DNA of 64,000 bases from Oscillospiraceae bacterium (GTDB lineage Bacteria; Bacillota; Clostridia; Oscillospirales; Ruminococcaceae), in NCBI GenBank assembly GCA_014799385.1, contig JAAVIC010000027.1, forward strand, positions 124,001-188,000, given 5' to 3'. The notes below the pieces were generated by a model, which worked only from the letters and a program-made list of their open reading frames with translations, made no database searches and had not been told where the DNA came from. A program made the translations under genes and the position numbers. Positions 1 through 9,241 of this stretch are shown in pieces; the first letter of the stretch is position 1, and every line of letters begins with the position of its first letter.

Positions 1-1
1 A

Positions 2-403
2 AAAGAATCGTCGGGCAATATGGGCACTGTTGCGCAGATTTCGGCTTACACCGATCTGGATATCTACTCCGGCAACGATGACGAGGCTCTATGCTGTCTG
101 GCTCTCGGCGGTAAAGGTTTGATTTCCGTAACCGCCAATGTTGCTCCGCGTGAGAAGCACAACGAGATTATGAAGTTCCTTGAGGGCAAGCACAGCGAGG
201 CTCTTGAGATTCAGAAAAAGCTGCTTGCGCTGGATAAGGCGATGTTTATGGACGTAAACCCGATTCCCGTAAAGGCGGCGCTGAACATTATGGGATTTTC
301 CGCAGGCGAATGCCGTCTGCCGCTGTGCACAATGACGGTTGAGCAAGTTGAAAAGCTCACCCGTATTATGACGGAGCTTGGTTTGGCGGGAACGATTTCG
401 TAA
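2..403 (+). CDS. dapA: 4-hydroxy-tetrahydrodipicolinate synthase, C-terminal part
   Basis: Partial gene entering from the left edge; the reading frame is open from base 2 to a TAA at 401-403. The first visible residues are KESSGN, the motif by which DHDPS of the DapA/NAL aldolase family continues after its Schiff-base lysine, followed by the typical sugar-phosphate-like loop SGNDDEAL and a helical C-terminal domain. The enzyme condenses pyruvate with aspartate semialdehyde, the first committed step of lysine/diaminopimelate synthesis in the cytoplasm. It lies 19 nt upstream of dapB, so the two are surely cotranscribed. About 134 C-terminal residues are present of the usual 290-300. The upstream half lies outside the window. 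Confidence 0.95.
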   Translation, partial: KESSGNMGTVAQISAYTDLDIYSGNDDEALCCLALGGKGLISVTANVAPREKHNEIMKFLEGKHSEALEIQKKLLALDKAMFMDVNPIPVKAALNIMGFSAGECRLPLCTMTVEQVEKLTRIMTELGLAGTIS

Positions 404-422
404 TTTTGAAAGGATTGTTAAA

Positions 423-1181
423 ATGGTAAAAATCGCCATAACAGGTGCCTGTGGGCATATGGGAAAAGTCATTGCGGAGTTGATTTCCGAGCGCGCGGAC
501 TGTACGGTCTGCGCGGGAATCGACACTGCGGGCGAGCAGTACGGCGAATTTCCCGTTATTAAAAGCGTGTTCGATTTGCCCGAAAAGCCCGATGTGATTA
601 TTGATTTTTCGCACCCCTCGGCTCTGCCCGACTTGCTGTCCTATTGCAATATGAACAGCGTTCCGCTGGTTATCGGAACTACGGGATATTCGGACGAGGA
701 AAAGTCCAAAATTACTGCCGCCTCCGCGCAGATTCCGATTTTCTTCACATTTAATATGTCGCTCGGAATCAATCTGTTAGCGGAGCTTGCAAAAAAAGCG
801 GCTCAAGTGTTGGGCGGACAGTTCGATATCGAAATTGTGGAAAAGCACCACAACCGCAAAAAGGACGCTCCCTCGGGCACGGCAATTATGCTGGCGGACG
901 CTATCAACGAGGAGCTTGGCAACAAGAACCGCCTGGTTTACGACCGTCACTCCGTGCGCAAGCCGCGCGACAAGGACGAAATCGGTATGCACTCAGTGCG
1001 CGGCGGCACGATTGTCGGCGAACACGAGATTATTTTCGCGGGGCACGATGAGGTGATTACGCTGTCACACTCGGCTCAATCACGCGAGGTGTTTGCGGCG
1101 GGAGCGGTAAACGCGGCGGTTTTCCTCAGCGGCAAGTCTGCGGGAATGTACGATATGAGCAATCTCATTAAGGAGGACTGA
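423..1181 (+). CDS. dapB: 4-hydroxy-tetrahydrodipicolinate reductase
   Basis: Predicted 252 aa, usual for the family. The N-terminal Rossmann motif GACGHMG (residues 8-14) binds NAD(P)H, and the signature HHNRKKDAPSGT (142-153) carries the catalytic His pair and Lys146 plus the substrate-binding SGT. It reduces the DapA product in the diaminopimelate/lysine pathway. The ATG at 423 is preferred over an in-frame start at 378 because AAAGGA lies just upstream, because the protein then begins MVKIAITG like its homologues, and because the longer form would overlap dapA. It is followed after 3 nt by the ACT-domain gene, so product formation and putative amino-acid sensing are coupled in one operon. 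Confidence 0.96.
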   Translation: MVKIAITGACGHMGKVIAELISERADCTVCAGIDTAGEQYGEFPVIKSVFDLPEKPDVIIDFSHPSALPDLLSYCNMNSVPLVIGTTGYSDEEKSKITAASAQIPIFFTFNMSLGINLLAELAKKAAQVLGGQFDIEIVEKHHNRKKDAPSGTAIMLADAINEELGNKNRLVYDRHSVRKPRDKDEIGMHSVRGGTIVGEHEIIFAGHDEVITLSHSAQSREVFAAGAVNAAVFLSGKSAGMYDMSNLIKED

Positions 1182-1184
1182 ACA

Positions 1185-1631
1185 ATGAAGATTGAAGTTA
1201 CCGAAAACGTCTCTGCGGTTTCTTTCAACAACATTCCGCTTAACAAGACAATTATGGAGGACACACTGAAAATCGTTGCGGACGCGGAAATCAATGTGGA
1301 TATGATTTCCATGACTGCGCCGACCTCGGAGATTTTCAGTTTCGGGTTCACGATGAACGATGAGGACACTCCAAAGCTGTTGGGAGTTATGCCCAAGTTG
1401 CGCGAAAAGGAATCCGTTGTGCCGATGATCAACAGCTCCAACCGCAAAATCGTTATCAAAACCAATGAGATGACCGAAACTATCGGTTTTGCGGCGCGCG
1501 TTTTCGAAATTCTCAACCGCCTTGACGCGATGATTCTGCTTATTACCACGGGTGTTGACGAAATCTCCGTGCTGATTCGCGACGCAGATGCCGATGCGGT
1601 TGTAGCGGCATTCGAGAAGGAGTTCGGCTGA
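1185..1631 (+). CDS. Free-standing double ACT-domain protein
   Basis: 148 aa with two beta-alpha-beta-beta-alpha-beta units (about residues 1-70 and 80-148), resembling the C-terminal regulatory half of aspartokinase without any kinase domain. The second unit has the helix after TNEMTETIGFAARVFEIL. No catalytic motif is visible. ACT domains bind amino acids, and since the gene sits directly after dapA-dapB, lysine or another aspartate-family amino acid is the natural candidate ligand; that is inference. AAGGAGG precedes the ATG. Its stop is 1 nt before the mscS start, so translation of the two is probably coupled. It could act as a regulator in trans of a separately encoded aspartokinase. Confidence 0.8.
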   Translation: MKIEVTENVSAVSFNNIPLNKTIMEDTLKIVADAEINVDMISMTAPTSEIFSFGFTMNDEDTPKLLGVMPKLREKESVVPMINSSNRKIVIKTNEMTETIGFAARVFEILNRLDAMILLITTGVDEISVLIRDADADAVVAAFEKEFG

Positions 1632-1632
1632 T

Positions 1633-2574
1633 ATGATCACAAAGTTGATTTGGCTCGCCGAGTCCGCCGTGTCTTCGGTATCGGAGGCGGTCTCCGACAC
1701 CGAAGGCCACGAGCCAACGCTGGGCGACGCAGTTACGGGAATCGTGGACAATCCCGAAGAAACCATCTCAGCGCTGAACGAGTTCTTCGGAAATATCGGC
1801 AAAGCGATGTTGGGAATGGTCCCGAAAATCATTTTCGCCGTAATAATACTGATTATCGGACTGATTATCACCAAGCTGTCGCTGAAGCTGCTTTCAAAGG
1901 GGCTGTCGAAATCCAAAATGGAAGTGACAGTCACCAAATTCACCACGCAGCTCCTTAAAATCATTATGTACGTGCTGTTGATAACGATCGTGCTGTCGAT
2001 TCTGGGGATTCCCGCGACTTCTATCATTACCGTAATTGGCACGGCGGGAGTTGCAATCGGTCTTGCCTTGCAGGACTCGCTTTCCAATGTTGCGGGCGGT
2101 TTTCTGCTGATGGTTTCAAAGCCGTTCAAAATAGGTGATTACATCATCTCAAACGGTGTGGAGGGCACGGTTTCGGCGATTTCGATCCTGCATACGCGGC
2201 TTAATTCCGCGTCAAATCAAGCGGTTTTCATTCCGAACGGTCAAGCGATAAACGCCACAATAATCAACAACAATGGCAATGATACACGGCGCGTGGATTT
2301 GATGTTCTCGATAAGCTATAACGATGATTTCAGCGAGGCGCAGAGTATTATCCGTGAGATTATTGATAAACACGAAAAGATTTTGCACGAAATCCCCGCA
2401 ACAGTACGTATGAAGGAGCATGGCGACAGCGCGATAATTATTGTTGCGCGTCCGTGGTGTAAGACCGAGGACTATTGGAGCGTCTACTTCGACCTCACCG
2501 AACAGGTTCGCGCCGCCTTTATCGAGCATGAAATCGAAATTCCGTTCAATCAGTTGGACGTACATATGATATAA
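1633..2574 (+). CDS. Small-conductance mechanosensitive channel, MscS family
   Basis: 313 aa. After an acidic N-terminus of about 50 residues come three membrane segments (about 55-77, 96-118, 122-150); the third contains the small-residue pore pattern AGVAIGLALQDSLSNVAGG typical of MscS TM3. A beta domain follows (FKIGDYIISNGVEGTVSAI) and a C-terminal alpha/beta vestibule. Such channels open under membrane tension to release solutes on hypo-osmotic shock. It is the last gene of the dap operon and ends 39 nt before a strong hairpin terminator. Linkage of mscS to dap genes is contextual only; no functional link to lysine synthesis can be read from the sequence. Confidence 0.92.
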   Translation: MITKLIWLAESAVSSVSEAVSDTEGHEPTLGDAVTGIVDNPEETISALNEFFGNIGKAMLGMVPKIIFAVIILIIGLIITKLSLKLLSKGLSKSKMEVTVTKFTTQLLKIIMYVLLITIVLSILGIPATSIITVIGTAGVAIGLALQDSLSNVAGGFLLMVSKPFKIGDYIISNGVEGTVSAISILHTRLNSASNQAVFIPNGQAINATIINNNGNDTRRVDLMFSISYNDDFSEAQSIIREIIDKHEKILHEIPATVRMKEHGDSAIIIVARPWCKTEDYWSVYFDLTEQVRAAFIEHEIEIPFNQLDVHMI

Positions 2575-2599
2575 TAAAGTTGGTTTAATTCACATCCAT

Positions 2600-2616
2600 A
2601 GACTGTCGATAAACCC
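2600..2616. repeat. Solo end of the AGACTGTCGA-type repeat
   Basis: The 17-nt word AGACTGTCGATAAACCC occurs here and again exactly at 38899-38915, where it forms the left terminal repeat of a large palindromic element. In both places it touches a terminator hairpin at the end of a gene. No matching inverted partner is visible within the next few hundred bases here, so this looks like a decayed or truncated copy. Confidence 0.6.
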
Positions 2617-2645
2617 CAAAGGTTTTAACCTTTGGGGCTTTTTTC
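2614..2645 (+). terminator. Rho-independent terminator after mscS
   Basis: An 11-bp stem (CCCCAAAGGTT pairing with AACCTTTGGGG) with a 2-nt loop is followed by CTTTTTTC. It ends the dapA-dapB-ACT-mscS operon. It abuts the stop of the convergent gene at 2646 and may also stop that transcript. Confidence 0.9.
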
Positions 2646-2930
2646 TTATCCGAAAAGCACCTCTGTCAGCCATACGTGCGCCGTGTCAAGTGCCTCATAA
2701 AATCCAACATATTCGCCCTTTCGAGCCTTTGCCATTCCCTCTTTGTTGCCCATATCTGTGGGAAGCATCTGAACCATAATCTTATTGGGGACATCTTTAT
2801 CGGCGACTTTTTTTGTGTCCTTGATCGTCAACAGGGTCGCGAACTCGTCACCGGCACTGCCGTAATAAATTTTGTCGCCGCTGCGAATCAGCGGAAAACC
2901 TCTGTAATAAAATAGCTTCTTGTCAGACAT
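2646..2930 (-). CDS. Conserved hypothetical small protein
   Basis: 94 aa, not recognised. The protein starts MSDKKLFYYRGFPLIRSGD and reads as a small soluble alpha/beta fold, with neither signal peptide nor membrane segment. AGGAGG at proper spacing supports the ATG at 2930. It follows the Gld-type ABC operon on the same strand after a 71-nt gap and may be its last gene or an independent unit. Nothing in the sequence indicates a reaction or ligand. Confidence 0.7.
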   Translation of the reverse strand: MSDKKLFYYRGFPLIRSGDKIYYGSAGDEFATLLTIKDTKKVADKDVPNKIMVQMLPTDMGNKEGMAKARKGEYVGFYEALDTAHVWLTEVLFG

Positions 2931-3001
2931 TGTGAACCTCCTATTTCCGCCTGTGTCGGTTTAATTCCCCGCGAACCACAGGCAGTTTGCGGAGAAATAT
3001 T

Positions 3002-4549
3002 TTACCATTCTGTATTTACATCTTCGCCGTTGTTCAGCGCGGAGATGTTCTCCAAAAGGCGCGTTACGTAGGCGTCTTTCACCTTGTAGAGCGTCTTTCC
3101 GTTGAGATTTACCTTGCATTTTCTGCCATCGGACGGGAAAAACTCCAACGTGTCAACGATTTCATTATAAACCGCGATATAGTCGTCCTTATACGTGAAT
3201 TTCACGGAAACCTCCGGGGACTGCTCCTCGGAAACCTGCGTCATATACACTTCCTCGCCGATCTCACCGATAAGCTGGCGGTAAAACTCGCGGAAATTAT
3301 CCGCGTTGATGGGAACTCCATTACAAGTAAACGTCTTATTCCGACTGTCAATTTCGTATTTGTAGGTGACTTCACCGGTAGTTATCTCAATGTTGTCCAC
3401 CGAATAGATGTAAGGAGACAGCGGTCTTATGGGAAGCAGATTTTCGAGTGTAAATGTACACCACGGAGCGTCCTCGCGCGATATGGAATAAATTCCAGGA
3501 ACGCCGTCAACCGCCGCGTAGTAGACCTTTCGCTCGGTATCCTCAGCGCTGAACGAAATGAGATACTCCTTACCGCCATATTTGAATGCCACCCGCGCGA
3601 ACGGATTATCCAAGCCGTAAGTCTTAAACGTTTCGTTGGTCTTATCAAAACTTTCGCAAGCGTTCATTGTCAGACTGTAAACACCATAACAGAGCGTTTT
3701 TCCGCTTACCCCGTTTCCCCTGCCGGCGGAATTTACCTCGGCATTTATCGGAGAGATGAAATAGTGGGTGTTGCGTGTGGCAAGCTCGAAATTCTCATCG
3801 ATTTTCTGCGCCTCATCAACGGACATATATTCTATTTCCACCGGATTCTCCATATCGGAGCGGGTTATACGCAGATAATTCAGCTCGTTCTTTTTGTCGG
3901 AACTGTATGGCTCGGTCAATGTGAGTTTCGAGAATTTCCGCACGTCTGCGAACACATTTGCCACGGCATAGTAATTCACAAGGTACACCTTATTGCTGTC
4001 GGCAAGGCGGAAATAAACCGTCTGCTCGTTCGCGGGGTTTCTGATACCAAACAGCATTGTGAGCTTTGTTCCATCGCTGATGTCAGCCTCAACGGTTGCC
4101 TCGGCGGATTCCAATCCGTACTTTTCCAGATTCTCCGCATTTTCCTCAACAACGCTTACTCCCGAAAGCTGCGCCAAACCCGATATAAACGCGCGGACAG
4201 TGCTGTCGTCCTGCGGGACTTCACCCATCTCTTCGCTCGTCCAATAAAACTCCTCTTTGTTTATGGTTTCGCCGCTTTCGGTGTCAAGCTTCGTTGTGCG
4301 TTTCTGCCGCGTAAACGAGAACGTTCCGTTTTCGTTGCTTACCGAGATGTAATTTACATCATCGGTATTTTTGGTATTTATCGGAACGATCTGCTCTTCA
4401 ACCAAATCTAAGCCGAGCGAAACGTTTCCGCCCACATCGTAATTTGCTTTGGGCAGGGTTATCAGCAGAATCACCGCGACCGCCGCCAGAACAAACGGCA
4501 CGACAACGGCAATTATGACCGTTTTCGCGGTTTTTGAGAGCTTTTTCAT
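3002..4549 (-). CDS. DUF4340-type membrane-anchored protein of a Gld-like ABC operon
   Basis: About 515 aa from the ATG at 4549, which has AGGAGG upstream and overlaps the preceding stop as ATGA. One N-terminal membrane helix (about residues 10-32) precedes a long extracytoplasmic region with repeated segments that alternate short beta strands with phrases like YYLVNYYAVANVF and YKYEIDS, the pattern of DUF4340 repeats. Proteins of this kind are encoded beside GldA/GldF/GldG-type exporters in many bacteria; their role is unknown but probably periplasmic or wall-side support of the transporter. An in-frame start at 4615 lies within the upstream gene and is less likely. Confidence 0.8.
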   Translation of the reverse strand: MKKLSKTAKTVIIAVVVPFVLAAVAVILLITLPKANYDVGGNVSLGLDLVEEQIVPINTKNTDDVNYISVSNENGTFSFTRQKRTTKLDTESGETINKEEFYWTSEEMGEVPQDDSTVRAFISGLAQLSGVSVVEENAENLEKYGLESAEATVEADISDGTKLTMLFGIRNPANEQTVYFRLADSNKVYLVNYYAVANVFADVRKFSKLTLTEPYSSDKKNELNYLRITRSDMENPVEIEYMSVDEAQKIDENFELATRNTHYFISPINAEVNSAGRGNGVSGKTLCYGVYSLTMNACESFDKTNETFKTYGLDNPFARVAFKYGGKEYLISFSAEDTERKVYYAAVDGVPGIYSISREDAPWCTFTLENLLPIRPLSPYIYSVDNIEITTGEVTYKYEIDSRNKTFTCNGVPINADNFREFYRQLIGEIGEEVYMTQVSEEQSPEVSVKFTYKDDYIAVYNEIVDTLEFFPSDGRKCKVNLNGKTLYKVKDAYVTRLLENISALNNGEDVNTEW

Positions 4550-5988
4550 TTGTGCCTCCTGTAAACCCACACGCCGATTCCAAGCGCAATCACCGCAGCG
4601 GGAATCGCTATACACAGAACCACAGCGAGAGTGTTTGCGGTTTTGGCATTCATTTCAAAGGTTATGGCGGTACTCTGCTTGGGATTTACCGTAATGGTTT
4701 CCGCCTTGCCCGAAACGCTGCCGAACAACTCCACGAACAGATCCGCGTTGACGCTGTTGGAATAGGACGTCAGCACGCTGCCCGTAAAGCTCTCCGAGCC
4801 GACCGCGCAGACCTTACTTTTGCCGTTATCCGCGATTACAATATCGTTGAAAATTCCGCTCTCGGCTTTATCGGAATCAAAAGGCTCGTTCTCGCCGAGA
4901 TTCAGCGGATACAAAAACGCCTTATCATACGTCTTGACGAGCGGAGTGAGCGTGATTCCAGCGCGGTCTGCCGTGATTATCGGACGCAAGTCCGCACCGG
5001 GCATATACAAATTCTTTCCATATGCGGAATGGGTGTACTCAGTGTCGAAAACCTGTTGTAAGTGCGCGTACAGCGTGATGCTGCTCATCAGGTACTGCGT
5101 GTCGTGCTGACCGATTACCGAATACCCCGCGGAAAGCCCCCAATCGCTCAGGAACGCCTCGATATTCGGGGTTTCGGGCTGCATGGTTGACGCAAAGCAG
5201 AACGCGGTTTTTCCCTCATTCTCAAGAAATCTGTCCAACTTCTTAAGCTGTTCGGTATCTATATCAATGGTCGGCGCAAAAATCACCGCAATATCCGCGT
5301 CCTCGGGGATTTCCGAAGTGGTAAGATTCACCGTTTCCACCTCGAATCCGTTCTTGGTTAGCAGATTTTGCAGCGTGGAGCTGTCGCGCTCACCATATCC
5401 CGCCGTGAACACGACCTTCACAAGCTTTTCATCGGTCGCGTAGATCATCGCGGAGAGCATTTCCTGCTCGATGTAATAGCCGCCGACTATTCCGTAATAG
5501 TAATAATATGCCGCCGCTTGGTCGTCCTTTATCCCGAAATAATCATACGGAGTAATGATCCGGTGGCGGTTGTTTTTTTCACTCTCCACCACGATGTAAT
5601 TCGCGGCGAGAGTTTCCCCCTTGAACCGTGATGTGTAATTCGGATTTTGGTTCAAGTCCAGATAGTTCAGCTTGACGTGACTGTTCAGGCGCGCCATTTC
5701 TTTTAGAATTTCGCTTACCTGACGGTTGTTTTTGTCTTCCTCGAATGCCTTTTCGGAGCTTAATACCGTGACGGTTACATCGGAATTTAACACCGTTTTG
5801 ACATACAGCTCCGTTTGTTCGTCAAGGGTGTAGACGCTGTTCGCGGACAAGTCGGCGGAGATGTTCACACGCTCGGAGATGATTCCGACGATTACATTCA
5901 GCAGAACCACCGCCGCTATAAACGAAATCGTCACGATTACCGACACCGTACCATACTTCAGCTTTCGGGGATTGGGTTTCTTACTCAT
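4546..5988 (-). CDS. GldG-like ABC transporter auxiliary protein
   Basis: 480 aa with a membrane helix near each end (about 15-38 and 453-475) and a large outer domain between them. The start of that domain, containing LSANSVYTLDEQTELYVKTL-like sequence and a 'VTVTVLSS' strand, matches the ABC_transp_aux/GldG family, whose members pair with a GldF permease and GldA ATPase. The ATG at 5988 lies 12 nt after the permease stop, with a GGGGGTGA site. The next gene overlaps its stop by 4 nt. The substrate is unknown; in Bacteroidetes the system supports gliding, which is not expected here. Confidence 0.85.
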   Translation of the reverse strand: MSKKPNPRKLKYGTVSVIVTISFIAAVVLLNVIVGIISERVNISADLSANSVYTLDEQTELYVKTVLNSDVTVTVLSSEKAFEEDKNNRQVSEILKEMARLNSHVKLNYLDLNQNPNYTSRFKGETLAANYIVVESEKNNRHRIITPYDYFGIKDDQAAAYYYYYGIVGGYYIEQEMLSAMIYATDEKLVKVVFTAGYGERDSSTLQNLLTKNGFEVETVNLTTSEIPEDADIAVIFAPTIDIDTEQLKKLDRFLENEGKTAFCFASTMQPETPNIEAFLSDWGLSAGYSVIGQHDTQYLMSSITLYAHLQQVFDTEYTHSAYGKNLYMPGADLRPIITADRAGITLTPLVKTYDKAFLYPLNLGENEPFDSDKAESGIFNDIVIADNGKSKVCAVGSESFTGSVLTSYSNSVNADLFVELFGSVSGKAETITVNPKQSTAITFEMNAKTANTLAVVLCIAIPAAVIALGIGVWVYRRHK

Positions 5989-6000
5989 ACCGTCACCCCC

Positions 6001-6720
6001 TTAGCTCCAGCGGCGGCGTTCGGTTACCCGCGCTGTCAAAAACAGGAAAATCATTATAATGCTCACGAAGAACAGAATATTTTTTATGCTGAACAATCCG
6101 TAAGTAAACTCACTGTATTTATTGAAGACCGTCAGCGCGGAAAGTACATTTTTCACCGCGTCAACGGGAATATACGCTGAAATTATGTCGAACATACACA
6201 GCGCGATGTTTGCGCCAATGCTGCCGATTGCGGCAATCATCTGATTTTCGGTGAGGTTGGATATGAAAATCCCCACAGAGATAAACACTCCGCCCATCAG
6301 AATCAGACCAACAAAGTTTCCCCAGAATGACTGCCACGCAAACGCGTTTCCCGTATCGCTTACCGCTTTTGCGATAAATAACGCGTAAATCAGCAGCGAC
6401 ACCGCCGCACACAGGAACACGAAAAACGCCGCGAGAAACTTCCCCGCTATCAGTCCAAACAGGCTTATTGGGCTTGTGAGGGTCAGTTGGTCGGTTTTAC
6501 GATGCTTTTCTTCCGCCATTGTGCGCATTGTCAGCACCGGAATAAGTATCACAATGATGAAAAACATCATCATAAACACACCGCTCATATCCGCAGACCC
6601 CTGAACCAGACAGTTCATCCACAGAAACAGCCCCGAAAATCCGTAAAACACTGCCAAAAAAACATATCCCAACGGCGAGGTGAAATACGAGGAAATTTCA
6701 CGCTTTAATATGCTAAGCAT
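6001..6720 (-). CDS. ABC-2 type permease, GldF-like
   Basis: 239 aa with six hydrophobic segments, starting MLSILKREISSYFTSPLGYV, the characteristic opening of GldF/ABC-2 permeases, and containing RTMAEEKHRKTDQLTLTSP, the cytoplasmic coupling segment of the family. It would form the membrane channel for the ATPase encoded just upstream. The ATPase stop and this start share one base (TAATG), so the two are translationally coupled. The substrate is not inferable. Confidence 0.9.
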   Translation of the reverse strand: MLSILKREISSYFTSPLGYVFLAVFYGFSGLFLWMNCLVQGSADMSGVFMMMFFIIVILIPVLTMRTMAEEKHRKTDQLTLTSPISLFGLIAGKFLAAFFVFLCAAVSLLIYALFIAKAVSDTGNAFAWQSFWGNFVGLILMGGVFISVGIFISNLTENQMIAAIGSIGANIALCMFDIISAYIPVDAVKNVLSALTVFNKYSEFTYGLFSIKNILFFVSIIMIFLFLTARVTERRRWS

Positions 6721-7682
6721 TACTTCTCCCCCTTTTCGGTTTTGCCATAAGAATCATCGGCGGTGAGCCTTAGGAATATCTCTTCCAATGTCAGCTCACT
6801 GCCGCGCATCATCAGAATCGGGAAGCTCCGCGCCGCCATTCGTTTGAACACCTCGCGGCGAACGTCTTTTCCGCTCTTGGGATCAACCTCAAACTCCGAA
6901 ACCGTCTTGTCCACCGCGCGGACAAAACGTACACTCTTCACATCGGGAATCTGCCGCAGCAGCTCCGCAACTTCCTTTGCTGCTCCTTCAATCTGTACCG
7001 TCAGCTTATGGTCGGCGGAAAGGTCGCGAGAGAGGTTATCCGCAGTATCGTTTGCTATCAGCCGTCCGTGGTCGATCACCACTACCCTGTCGCACACCGC
7101 CTGAATCTCGGAGAGGATATGCGACGACAAAATCACCGTGTGATTCTCGCCAAGACGCTTTATCAGCTCACGAATCTCGATTATCTGCTTGGGATCAAGC
7201 CCGACTGTCGGTTCGTCCAGAATCAGCGCGGAGGGATTTCCAACCAGCGCCTGAGCCAATCCCACACGCTGACGATAACCCTTGGAGAGGTTACGGATAA
7301 CGCGTTTTTCCACATCGGCAATACCCGTAAGCTCCATAATTTCGCCGAGATGCGACCTTTTCGGGAGCTTGCACTTCTTAAGTCCGTAGACAAAATTCAG
7401 GTACTCCCACACCGTCATATCAAGATACAGCGGCGGCTGTTCGGGCAGATAGCCGAGATTCATCTTTGCCTCAATAGGGCTTTCGAGAATATCCGCGCCG
7501 TTTATGCGCGCGGTTCCTCCGGTCGCGGAAAGATACCCCGTGATGATGTTCATCGTGGTGGTTTTTCCCGCGCCGTTAGGTCCCAGAAATCCCAAAATTT
7601 CACCATCGTTAGCGGTAAAGCTGATGTTATCAACGGCGAGCTTGCTGCCGTAGCTTTTGGTTAAATTTTCAACCTCGATCAT
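6720..7682 (-). CDS. ABC transporter ATPase, GldA-like
   Basis: 320 aa. Walker A GPNGAGKTT (about 34-42), Q-loop YLPEQPP, signature LSKGYRQRVGLAQAL, Walker B ALILDEPTVGLD and switch His in SSHILSE are all intact. A C-terminal domain of about 100 residues follows, as in GldA and other ABC-2 exporter ATPases. It drives export through the adjacent permease. It is first of a four-gene unit (ATPase, GldF, GldG, DUF4340) with overlaps at each junction. GAGGGGAG precedes the ATG. No confident promoter was found in the 92-nt gap to gltX. Confidence 0.93.
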   Translation of the reverse strand: MIEVENLTKSYGSKLAVDNISFTANDGEILGFLGPNGAGKTTTMNIITGYLSATGGTARINGADILESPIEAKMNLGYLPEQPPLYLDMTVWEYLNFVYGLKKCKLPKRSHLGEIMELTGIADVEKRVIRNLSKGYRQRVGLAQALVGNPSALILDEPTVGLDPKQIIEIRELIKRLGENHTVILSSHILSEIQAVCDRVVVIDHGRLIANDTADNLSRDLSADHKLTVQIEGAAKEVAELLRQIPDVKSVRFVRAVDKTVSEFEVDPKSGKDVRREVFKRMAARSFPILMMRGSELTLEEIFLRLTADDSYGKTEKGEK

Positions 7683-7774
7683 AGCAAACTCCCCTCGCCG
7701 TTAATTTGAATAACAATTCCTACTGATAATATTGTATCATACACCCGTGACAGCCGCGTGAAATGCGTATGAAA

Positions 7775-9223
7775 TTACTGTGCCAACAGCTCTATTCCCT
7801 TGCGGATTCTCGACAGCGCGTCCTCTTTTCCGAGGATTACCGACAACTCTACGCCGCCGCCCGGAGTGAACTGCTTTCCCGAGAGCGCAACGCGCAGCGG
7901 GAACAAAATCACGCCGTTCTTTACGCCAAGCTCCTCAATGAGCTTGAACAGTGCCGAGTGAACTCCCTCTTGTGTGAAGTCCTTGAGATTTTCAAGCACG
8001 GGCAGAATCTTTTGAAGCGTGTCCAACGAGGTTTCCGCAGTGGTTTTCATCTTCTTGTTGACATACAGATCCGTGGAATATTCGGGGAGAGAGTCAATAA
8101 AATCCACCTGCTCGGGAATATCGGTGAACAGCTCACAGCGCGGCTGCAGAACGCTGCACAGCAGCTTGATGTCAACATCCTCGCGCTTACAGGTTTCACG
8201 GATATACGGTGTAGCGATTTTCTCAAATTCCTCCGGCGAAAGTGCGCGAACGTAATGCGCATTTATCGCCTTGAGCTTCTGCGGGTCGAAAATCGCGGGG
8301 GACTTGGAAATTCCGCTCAGGTCGAATGCCTCAATCATTTCGGGAAGTGAGAAAATCTCGTTTTCGCCCTTTGGCGCCCAACCCAACAGCAGAATATAGT
8401 TCAAAATCGCCTCGGTCATATAACCCTTAGTTAGCAAATCCTGGAATGACGCGTCGCCGTCACGCTTGGCGAGCTTGTGCTGCGCGTCCTTCATAATGTG
8501 CTCAACGTGGATATAGATAGGTGGCTCCCAACCGAATGCCTCATACAGCAGATTGTATTTGGGCGCGGAGGAAAGATACTCATTTCCGCGTACAACGTGC
8601 GTGATTTTCATTGTATGGTCGTCCACAACATTCGCAAAATTATATGTCGGCATTCCGTCTGTTTTCAGCAGAATCTGGTCGTCAAGAATGGTGTTTTCAA
8701 CTGTAATGTCGCCGTAAATCTCATCGTGGAACGTGGTCGAACCCTCCTCGGGAATCGCCTGACGGATTACATACGGAACGCCCTCGGCGAGATTCTTGTC
8801 TATCTCCTCTTGTGAAAGATGGCGGCAGTGACGGTCGTACATCGGGGAGATGTTGCTCGCTTTCTGCACCGCCGCAAGCTCTTCAAGACGCTCCTTGGTG
8901 CAAAAGCAGCGGTATGCCTTGCCTTTTTTTACCAATTCCTCGGCGTAATCCTTGAACATTCCCATACGCTCACTCTGAACATAAGGTCCGTAGTCGCCGC
9001 CCACATCGGGACCCTCGTCCCAATTCAGACCGCAGGTGCGGAGCGTGTTGTAGATTACGTCCACTGCGCCCTCAACATAACGCTCACGGTCTGTATCCTC
9101 AATACGGAGGATAAACTTTCCGCCGTCCTTTTTTGCCAACAGATAGGTATACAGTGCCGTTCTGAGGTTTCCGATATGCATATAGCCCGTTGGACTGGGC
9201 GCGAATCGTGTTCTGACTTCCAT
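7775..9223 (-). CDS. gltX: Glutamyl-tRNA synthetase
   Basis: 482 aa class I synthetase that charges tRNA-Glu. The HIGH box reads HIGN (16-19) in the usual context [14 protein letters not shown], and the KMSKS box reads KLAKR (250-254), with Ala where Ser is usual. The zinc-like segment [11 protein letters not shown] is present. AAAGGA precedes the ATG at 9223. It follows ribF after an 18-nt gap, at the end of the ribosome-maturation block, so it is probably cotranscribed with it. Whether it is discriminating or also charges tRNA-Gln cannot be told from the window. Confidence 0.95.
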   Translation of the reverse strand: MEVRTRFAPSPTGYMHIGNLRTALYTYLLAKKDGGKFILRIEDTDRERYVEGAVDVIYNTLRTCGLNWDEGPDVGGDYGPYVQSERMGMFKDYAEELVKKGKAYRCFCTKERLEELAAVQKASNISPMYDRHCRHLSQEEIDKNLAEGVPYVIRQAIPEEGSTTFHDEIYGDITVENTILDDQILLKTDGMPTYNFANVVDDHTMKITHVVRGNEYLSSAPKYNLLYEAFGWEPPIYIHVEHIMKDAQHKLAKRDGDASFQDLLTKGYMTEAILNYILLLGWAPKGENEIFSLPEMIEAFDLSGISKSPAIFDPQKLKAINAHYVRALSPEEFEKIATPYIRETCKREDVDIKLLCSVLQPRCELFTDIPEQVDFIDSLPEYSTDLYVNKKMKTTAETSLDTLQKILPVLENLKDFTQEGVHSALFKLIEELGVKNGVILFPLRVALSGKQFTPGGGVELSVILGKEDALSRIRKGIELLAQ

Positions 9224-9241
9224 TTATTTACAATCCTTTCA

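Noticed and set aside
2987-4411. Plus-strand open frame of 474 codons opposite the DUF4340 gene
   Set aside because: Antisense shadow of a well-supported gene in an overlapping operon; composition is unlike a real protein and it lacks a ribosome site.
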